A stretch of 26,630 bases of DNA, from contig VSND01000063.1 of NCBI GenBank assembly GCA_009774145.1, forward strand, positions 1-26,630, written 5' to 3'. This document shows positions 21,829 to 26,630 of this stretch, piece after piece; position 1 is the stretch's first letter, and every line of letters starts with the position of its first letter. The notes under the pieces are model-generated. The model saw only the letters and a program-made list of their open reading frames with translations. It was not told where the DNA came from and made no database searches. Made by a program: the position numbers and the translations under genes. Origin of the DNA: Lachnospiraceae bacterium (GTDB taxonomy: Bacteria > Bacillota > Clostridia > Lachnospirales > Lachnospiraceae).

Positions 21829-22712
21829 TACAGTATTCTGTCACTCAGGTTCAGCGTATACGCTCTGTTCGGATTCAGCAGTGCTGCCAGATAGGAAAAC
21901 GCACTGTTTGATACAATCATTGCCTTACATCTGGTCATCAGCTGCAGATCCAGATAATTTTTCCCATGCATGTTTCCCTCAACATAGGTAATGTCTGCAA
22001 AACCGCCAAACCCCAGTTCCTGTTCATGAAGCCGGCACCAGGGAATATCGTCAGAAAATACAAACAGATGCCATGGTCCCGGAACCTGACGGACAAATAT
22101 CTCCATACCCTGACGGTACGTCTCCATATCCAGATTCCATCCCAAGGTCACATAATCTCCTCTTCGGACATGAACACATACCGAACTGGAATGTTCGATC
22201 TGTTTCAGATAACCGCAGTTTTTCTCATCTGTGATCTCCGGAAATGTAAATTCCCTGAGAAATACATCCGGATATTGCTCAAACCAGCTTTTATTGATCC
22301 AGTAGCCATGATAATAAATATTTCCTGATACATCCAGTATCTCCGGATAATACCCTTTGTTTGGAATCCTGAAAATTTCACCTTCAAAAGGGTTAAAATC
22401 ACTGTAATTTCCTGCTTCTGTTATCATCTGAATCTCGATCTGATTTTCACAGAAGATCTGCGGAACGCTTTTCCCCTGTTTCCTGCCTTCCAGTACAGCA
22501 TTCCATACCGCCTCATCAAAGCAGCTGCTCAGCATATGAGGTCTGATCCCAAAGACTTTTTCCAGTTCGTATCCGTTATGAACGGTATGAAGTGCAAAAT
22601 AACTGTCATCCATATACATGCACTCACCCGGATGCGACAGTTCGTAATATCTGGCAAATATATACTGGAATGCCTGATTTGCCAGACCGCCGTTCAGAAA
22701 CTGTATCTTCAA
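21828..22712 (-). CDS. Family 11 glycosyltransferase (alpha-1,2-fucosyltransferase-like)
   Basis: 294 residues. LNGGLANQAFQYIFARYYE (6-24) is the GT11 N-terminal loop and HVRRGDY (181-187) is the catalytic/GDP-binding motif of alpha-1,2-fucosyltransferases; further GT11-like segments are YLDLQLMTRCKAMIVSNSAFS. It would transfer fucose or a related GDP-sugar to a glycan in the cytoplasm. Start is TTG, with AGGAAAGGTG about ten bases upstream; no ATG lies near. Length is typical of the family. It is monocistronic, convergent with ParA-ComFB and divergent from LicD. The acceptor could be a surface polysaccharide or flagellar glycan. Confidence 0.88.
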   Translation of the reverse strand: MKIQFLNGGLANQAFQYIFARYYELSHPGECMYMDDSYFALHTVHNGYELEKVFGIRPHMLSSCFDEAVWNAVLEGRKQGKSVPQIFCENQIEIQMITEAGNYSDFNPFEGEIFRIPNKGYYPEILDVSGNIYYHGYWINKSWFEQYPDVFLREFTFPEITDEKNCGYLKQIEHSSSVCVHVRRGDYVTLGWNLDMETYRQGMEIFVRQVPGPWHLFVFSDDIPWCRLHEQELGFGGFADITYVEGNMHGKNYLDLQLMTRCKAMIVSNSAFSYLAALLNPNRAYTLNLSDRIL

Positions 22713-22846
22713 ATCTCTTTTACACCTTTCCTGCCCTTTTGTAAATACATAGTCTGCTGATTATAATTTTTGTACAAAATGAGCTATATGGATTTCGTTT
22801 TTATTGTAACATACTTAGAAACAACTGTAAACTGGCGATAAAGTAA

Positions 22847-22875
22847 TTGAATTATTTATGATTTGCATTTATTAT
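22847..22875 (+). promoter_or_regulatory. SigA-type promoter for the LicD-family gene
   Basis: TTGAAT (22847-22852) and TATTAT (22870-22875) are spaced by exactly 17 bases, matching 4 and 5 of 6 positions. It lies about 65 bases before the LicD start, in the AT-rich 230-base gap between two divergent genes. Confidence 0.5.
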
Positions 22876-22942
22876 AAGGTTATGTTGTTAAAATCAGATT
22901 TTTGATAACCGAAGAACTTCTAAGAATATATAAAAGGAATCA

Positions 22943-23851
22943 ATGACTATGGAAATCAATACATCATTTTATAAAGAAGAAATACGTTCCGGTTTTCTGG
23001 TGACAGAAAAGCGGAAGAAAATATGGGCGGTTGAACTGCAGATGCTGGAAAAATTTGATGAAATATGCAGGAAATACAGCCTTACTTACTATGTATATTA
23101 TGGTACACTTTTGGGTGCTGTACGCCACCAGGGATTTATTCCATGGGACGATGATATTGATGTGATAATGTTCCGGGATGACTATGAACGCTTTCAGACT
23201 ATCGCTCCGGATGAATTTACAGAACCGTATTTTTTCCAGAATTCTTATACGGACCGTGTCATGTGGCCTCTGTCCAAAATCCGGGACAGCAGAACAACTG
23301 CCGCAGAACCACAATTCCGCCATCTGGGAAGCTCATTCCATCAGGGAATCTTCATCGATATTTTCCCTTTTGACAATGTGAAAGATGGTGTGAATCCTCA
23401 ATTTGAAACCATCGAACAAATTCAACAGCTTTTATGGCTCTCCATTGTTAATCCGGAAGCCATAATAAAAGCGATGGAGGAAGGACAAAAACTGTATCTT
23501 GGTACAGATTTTCTTATCAACCATCTGCAGAAAAATGTACAGGAAAAATTCAAGATTTTTGAATCATTCAATCGCTCCTGTCTTGAACAGTCAAAAAAAG
23601 TAAATTACCTGATTGAAGAAATATATCCAGATGAGGTCAGTTGCAAAAGTGTAGAAAAAGACTGGTTTCACGATATCATTTATCTTCCTTTTGAACATCT
23701 CCAAATCCCTGCACCGGCAGAGTATGATAAAATTTTAACACAATGTTATGGAAACTATCACCAGTTTGTGCAGGGCGGATCTGCTCATGAAGATATTATG
23801 TTGGAACCGGACATTCCTTATAAAGAATATTTTATGAAAAATTCACTGTAA
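22943..23851 (+). CDS. LicD-family phosphotransferase
   Basis: 302 residues. YYGTLLGAVRHQGFIPWDDD followed by IDVIM (52-76) is the LicD signature, with the acidic DDDID site that binds metal and nucleotide. LicD proteins transfer phosphocholine, and related members ribitol or other phosphates, from CDP-linked donors to glycans. This makes it a natural partner for a CDP-alcohol pathway such as the cytidylyltransferase fusion at 72-1409, although they are 21 kb apart. Two ATGs six bases apart are possible starts (22943 and 22949); AAAGGA lies four bases before the first and ten before the second. It sits alone on the plus strand. Confidence 0.88.
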   Translation: MTMEINTSFYKEEIRSGFLVTEKRKKIWAVELQMLEKFDEICRKYSLTYYVYYGTLLGAVRHQGFIPWDDDIDVIMFRDDYERFQTIAPDEFTEPYFFQNSYTDRVMWPLSKIRDSRTTAAEPQFRHLGSSFHQGIFIDIFPFDNVKDGVNPQFETIEQIQQLLWLSIVNPEAIIKAMEEGQKLYLGTDFLINHLQKNVQEKFKIFESFNRSCLEQSKKVNYLIEEIYPDEVSCKSVEKDWFHDIIYLPFEHLQIPAPAEYDKILTQCYGNYHQFVQGGSAHEDIMLEPDIPYKEYFMKNSL

Positions 23852-23903
23852 ACGGTCTTCTATATGATAATGTATGCAACTATGCAGTTTATGTCTCTTT
23901 TCT

Positions 23904-25100
23904 TCACTGTCCCTGGATCACCGATATAATCCATTCCGCACAGTTTGACCAGGTAAGATTATGCACCACCTTTTCATACCCTTTTTGAATGATCGCTTCC
24001 GCATAAGGAACATCAGTCAGTAAATGCTGTACAATCGCCGGAAGCTGATCCAGTTTTTTTAAATCATAATATGCAATATCTACACCATCTGTAAAATTTT
24101 CAGCAAGCCAGGCGCTCGAATCTGTAAGCGGAACCGAGCGCTGTAAAATGGCATTAAAAATACGGTCGTGTGTTCCGGCCTTGAACCAGGGCATGACATT
24201 CAAACTGATCCGCGTCTCTGCTGTAATCTCCAGTGTCCTTCTATAATCAACCCAACCATCCACAATATGTACATTTGAATGCCGAATACCGGAATAATCC
24301 TTCCAGCCTTTTCCAAGAAGGTACAGTTCCATACCCGATTCTGCAAGTGTATTGATGACAGTCTCACGCTGATATGTGCGAATCGTCCAGTCAATGGCCT
24401 CGCTGCATCGCAGCATCGTCTTCAGCATCTCTTCCGAAACAGACCATCCAAACTGTTCCAGTGTATCGAACAGTGCTTTTTCTATCGTCAGGCTGCTGTC
24501 ACAAACCAGACGATCGAACATACACTCATACAGACGATACATATCGCTTCCCTCTGCAAACATCTGCCTGATCTGCACAAACCGATCCTGATAATGATAA
24601 TAGGTCCCTGTAAATAAAACATCATATTTTCTGCCTGTATATGGGATGACCGGCCTTTCCTGCGACGGCATCACACCCACATGAGGCATGAACGCAACAT
24701 ATGGCACAGACTGCCCAAAATACTTTTTCACATATTCCACATGCTCCAGATCACAGCAAAACAGGAAATAATTGGCCGGATGCTTTTCCATGGTAGAATG
24801 AAAACGAAGCGGCGGGTCCATCAGGATATCAATAACGACCGCGCCGCTGGCATCCCAGATCTCAATAAACAGATCCTCTCTGCATCCTATCCCGTCAAAG
24901 CACACCACTGCATCCGCTTTATGCGCCATAAACTGTGTGAAATGCAGATAAGAATGCGGATCTTCCTCCGGCGGATTTTTCAGGTCAAGGATAAAGACTT
25001 CATGCCCCCGCAGACGAAATTCCCTTTCCAGCTCATCTGCTGCAAAATTAAAAGAATCTATTTCCGAATAAAATAATATAAACCTCATGTCCTTCATCAT
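23904..25100 (-). CDS. CgeB/DUF3880-like glycosyltransferase
   Basis: 398 residues. The GT-B-like N-terminal half (MRFILFYSEID, then EREFRLRGHEVFILDL and DPPLRFHSTMEKHPANYFLFCCD) fits the DUF3880 domain, and the C-terminal half (VDGWVDYRRTLEITAETRISLNVMPW, then GTHDRIFNAILQRSVPLTD) fits the Glyco_trans_1_2 (CgeB) domain. This family is frequent in Firmicutes beside flagellin genes and spore-surface glycans. The start is uncertain: ATGs at 25100, 25097 and 25088 are all close, with AAGGG directly before the first and AAGG before the last. No terminator is clear in the 52-base gap to the convergent LicD gene. Donor sugar unknown. Confidence 0.8.
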   Translation of the reverse strand: MMKDMRFILFYSEIDSFNFAADELEREFRLRGHEVFILDLKNPPEEDPHSYLHFTQFMAHKADAVVCFDGIGCREDLFIEIWDASGAVVIDILMDPPLRFHSTMEKHPANYFLFCCDLEHVEYVKKYFGQSVPYVAFMPHVGVMPSQERPVIPYTGRKYDVLFTGTYYHYQDRFVQIRQMFAEGSDMYRLYECMFDRLVCDSSLTIEKALFDTLEQFGWSVSEEMLKTMLRCSEAIDWTIRTYQRETVINTLAESGMELYLLGKGWKDYSGIRHSNVHIVDGWVDYRRTLEITAETRISLNVMPWFKAGTHDRIFNAILQRSVPLTDSSAWLAENFTDGVDIAYYDLKKLDQLPAIVQHLLTDVPYAEAIIQKGYEKVVHNLTWSNCAEWIISVIQGQ

Positions 25101-25208
25101 CCCTTATCATTGAATATTTTCTGTCAAAATACAGACACTGCTTAAAATATATACTGTGTCGACACGATCATTCGCAACCGGAAAAGTTTCCCCAAAAAAT
25201 ATATTTGT

Positions 25209-26630
25209 TTAATTACCCCCCAACATATATAAAGCTTTTATAATTGTTATCACAGCCTGGTTTGCCTCTTTCGCCATTTCTTCTGTAAACTCCATATCCA
25301 ATAATTTCAGTAACAGTTCATTCCAGGCCTGATTAAATGGTTCTTTTTCCTCCCTCACATATTGATTCTGACGAATATCAGGAAGCAAATCTGATATGAA
25401 ATTTGTAATCAGATTCCATTCTTCGCTTGTCATGATACAGTTCTTCTGAAATATCAGCTGAATACTATGTCCAAAGCCCATGATAAAAAACAAATATTCT
25501 ATCTCCTGCCAATAGCTGTAAAGCATTCCTCTCTGTGCAAGATCCTCCAGAAGAAGTGACCATGCCTGCAGATTATCCCATTTCCTGTCCTCCCAGCTAC
25601 TGCTGCGTACCGTACTTTCGGGTGATTGAAAATAAATATAATACTGTTCATCTAAATAATAATACCTTTTTGCATACAACTTTGCAGGATATGTAAAAGA
25701 AATTTCTTCCATAAACATATGCTCCACAAATGATATATGATTTTCTCTGATCATGGACAATCTGAAAAAAGTATATTGTGAACCATTGTCCCCTGGCCCC
25801 CGTAAAGTATTTAAAAGCAGCTCCTTATACCGCTCTTTTGTATTCAACTCAATAAATACACTGCCGTCCCCTTTTTCCAGCACCAAATCTCTGTCTCTCT
25901 CATATGCCTTTTTCTTTGTAAACTCTACAATATCCACATCATACTTTTTGGCTATGTCATAACAACGCTCTAATGCCTCTTCTAATAACCAGTCATCCGC
26001 ATCACAAAAAGTAATATATTCCCCCGTTGCACAGGAGATTCCTGCGTTTCTTGCTCCGCCCTGCCGCATATTTCGGGGCAGGAAAACGGCTTTGATAAGA
26101 TCTGGAAATTGTTGCTCATATGCCATAATCAACGCTCTTGTAGCTCCGTTATCTACAGAAGCATCATCTACCAGAATAATCTCTATATTTTCAATCCCAA
26201 TCGTCTGATGAATCAGGCTTTCCACGCATTTGTCCAAATACATTGCCACATTATAACATGGAACAATTATACTGACTCTCTTCGTTAAAAAATCCCTTCT
26301 TTCACCAGGTTTATCAATTTCAACATCCTTTGCAGGCTCTACATTGAATTCGTTTTGTGCAAGCAAATTCTGAATTTCTGTTTTGGTGTAAATTTTCTTA
26401 TATTGAAATACATCATGTTTTATTAACGAAAATAATATAGAAGAATGCTTTAAATTCCTTACACTGATAATGACAGATCCGTCTTTTTTTAAATATTTTA
26501 TAAGCCTTTTCAGAATTTTTTCAGGCTCCTTGAGATATTCCAGCATATCACCCATAATACTTGAGAGTAAAAAGTTTATATGCTTAAGAAGCCAGTAAAT
26601 CCTCACAGATTTCTGACTGATCCTGCACTT
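25209..26630 (-). CDS. Methyltransferase-GT2 glycosyltransferase fusion (5' end beyond the window)
   Basis: The reading frame is open to the right edge, so the true start lies outside; an in-frame GTG at 26606 is not supported by a binding site. The visible N-terminal part (SSIMGDMLEYLKEPEKILKR, VIISVRNLKHSSILFSLI) is the second half of a class I SAM-dependent methyltransferase (pattern 'GDVLEHLxxPxxxL...ISVPN'). From VSIIVPCYNVAMYLDKCVES onwards it is a GT2 transferase with VDDASVDNG and the DxD-type FCDADDWL. The last 150 residues are helical, as in GT2 enzymes of polysaccharide loci. It is AT-richer than the flagellar genes and lies upstream of the CgeB-like gene on the same strand, 108 bases away. 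Acceptor unknown. Confidence 0.8.
   Translation of the reverse strand, partial: KCRISQKSVRIYWLLKHINFLLSSIMGDMLEYLKEPEKILKRLIKYLKKDGSVIISVRNLKHSSILFSLIKHDVFQYKKIYTKTEIQNLLAQNEFNVEPAKDVEIDKPGERRDFLTKRVSIIVPCYNVAMYLDKCVESLIHQTIGIENIEIILVDDASVDNGATRALIMAYEQQFPDLIKAVFLPRNMRQGGARNAGISCATGEYITFCDADDWLLEEALERCYDIAKKYDVDIVEFTKKKAYERDRDLVLEKGDGSVFIELNTKERYKELLLNTLRGPGDNGSQYTFFRLSMIRENHISFVEHMFMEEISFTYPAKLYAKRYYYLDEQYYIYFQSPESTVRSSSWEDRKWDNLQAWSLLLEDLAQRGMLYSYWQEIEYLFFIMGFGHSIQLIFQKNCIMTSEEWNLITNFISDLLPDIRQNQYVREEKEPFNQAWNELLLKLLDMEFTEEMAKEANQAVITIIKALYMLGGN

Noticed and set aside
25156..25165. GTGTCGACAC palindrome between the two glycosyltransferase genes
   Set aside because: Only ten bases and a single copy; not enough to call an operator or attachment site.
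26604..26606. GTG as the start of the methyltransferase-GT2 gene
   Set aside because: The frame stays open to the window edge, and the methyltransferase domain is missing its N-terminal half, so the real start is outside.

Overview
The window is a motility and surface-glycan region from a flagellated Gram-positive anaerobe, most likely a member of the Lachnospiraceae or a close clostridial relative. This rests on three things seen here. The gene order flgM-flgN-flgK-flgL-yviE-fliW-csrA is the Firmicutes arrangement known from Bacillus subtilis. Ribosome binding sites are strong and purine-rich. Flagellar genes are interleaved with glycosyltransferases, as is common in clostridial flagellin-modification islands. 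No rRNA, tRNA, insertion sequence or CRISPR array was seen.

Layout from left to right. Positions 1-71 hold a near-consensus sigma-28 promoter firing off the left edge, probably towards a flagellin gene. Positions 72-3943 (minus strand) are two translationally coupled genes: a GT-B glycosyl/glycerophosphotransferase fused to a beta-propeller, and a cytidylyltransferase fused to a Gfo/Idh/MocA oxidoreductase. Positions 4126-5064 (minus) encode a small secreted-looking protein resembling the C-terminal part of FliD, with tandem terminators after it and a sigma-28-like promoter before it. Positions 5281-9844 (minus) are an operon of a FliK-like protein, an FlhB C-terminal-domain protein (YlqH/FlhX type), a lytic transglycosylase, a PilZ protein and a family 2 glycosyltransferase. 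Positions 9845-10193 hold divergent sigma-28-like promoters. Positions 10194-15513 (plus) are the flgM-to-csrA operon, closed by a strong bidirectional terminator. Positions 15565-20179 (minus) are fliD, fliS, a FliT-position protein and a degenerate nucleotidyltransferase-fold protein. Positions 20327-21773 (plus) are an overlapping ParA-like ATPase and ComFB-domain protein. Positions 21828-26630 are visibly AT-richer and hold an alpha-1,2-fucosyltransferase-like gene, a LicD-family gene, a CgeB/DUF3880-like glycosyltransferase and a methyltransferase-GT2 fusion cut by the right edge.

How the parts fit. FlgM holds the flagellar sigma factor until hook completion, after which late promoters fire. 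FliW and CsrA tune flagellin translation. FlgN, FliS and the FliT-position protein would chaperone FlgK/FlgL, flagellin and FliD. The lytic transglycosylase would open peptidoglycan. The glycosyltransferases, LicD and the CDP-alcohol-type enzymes are plausible flagellin or surface-polymer decorators. PilZ and ComFB domains suggest two cyclic-dinucleotide inputs.

The most unusual systems are the ParA-ComFB pair next to fliD, the cytidylyltransferase-oxidoreductase fusion coupled to the transferase-propeller protein, and the FliD-C-like mini-protein.
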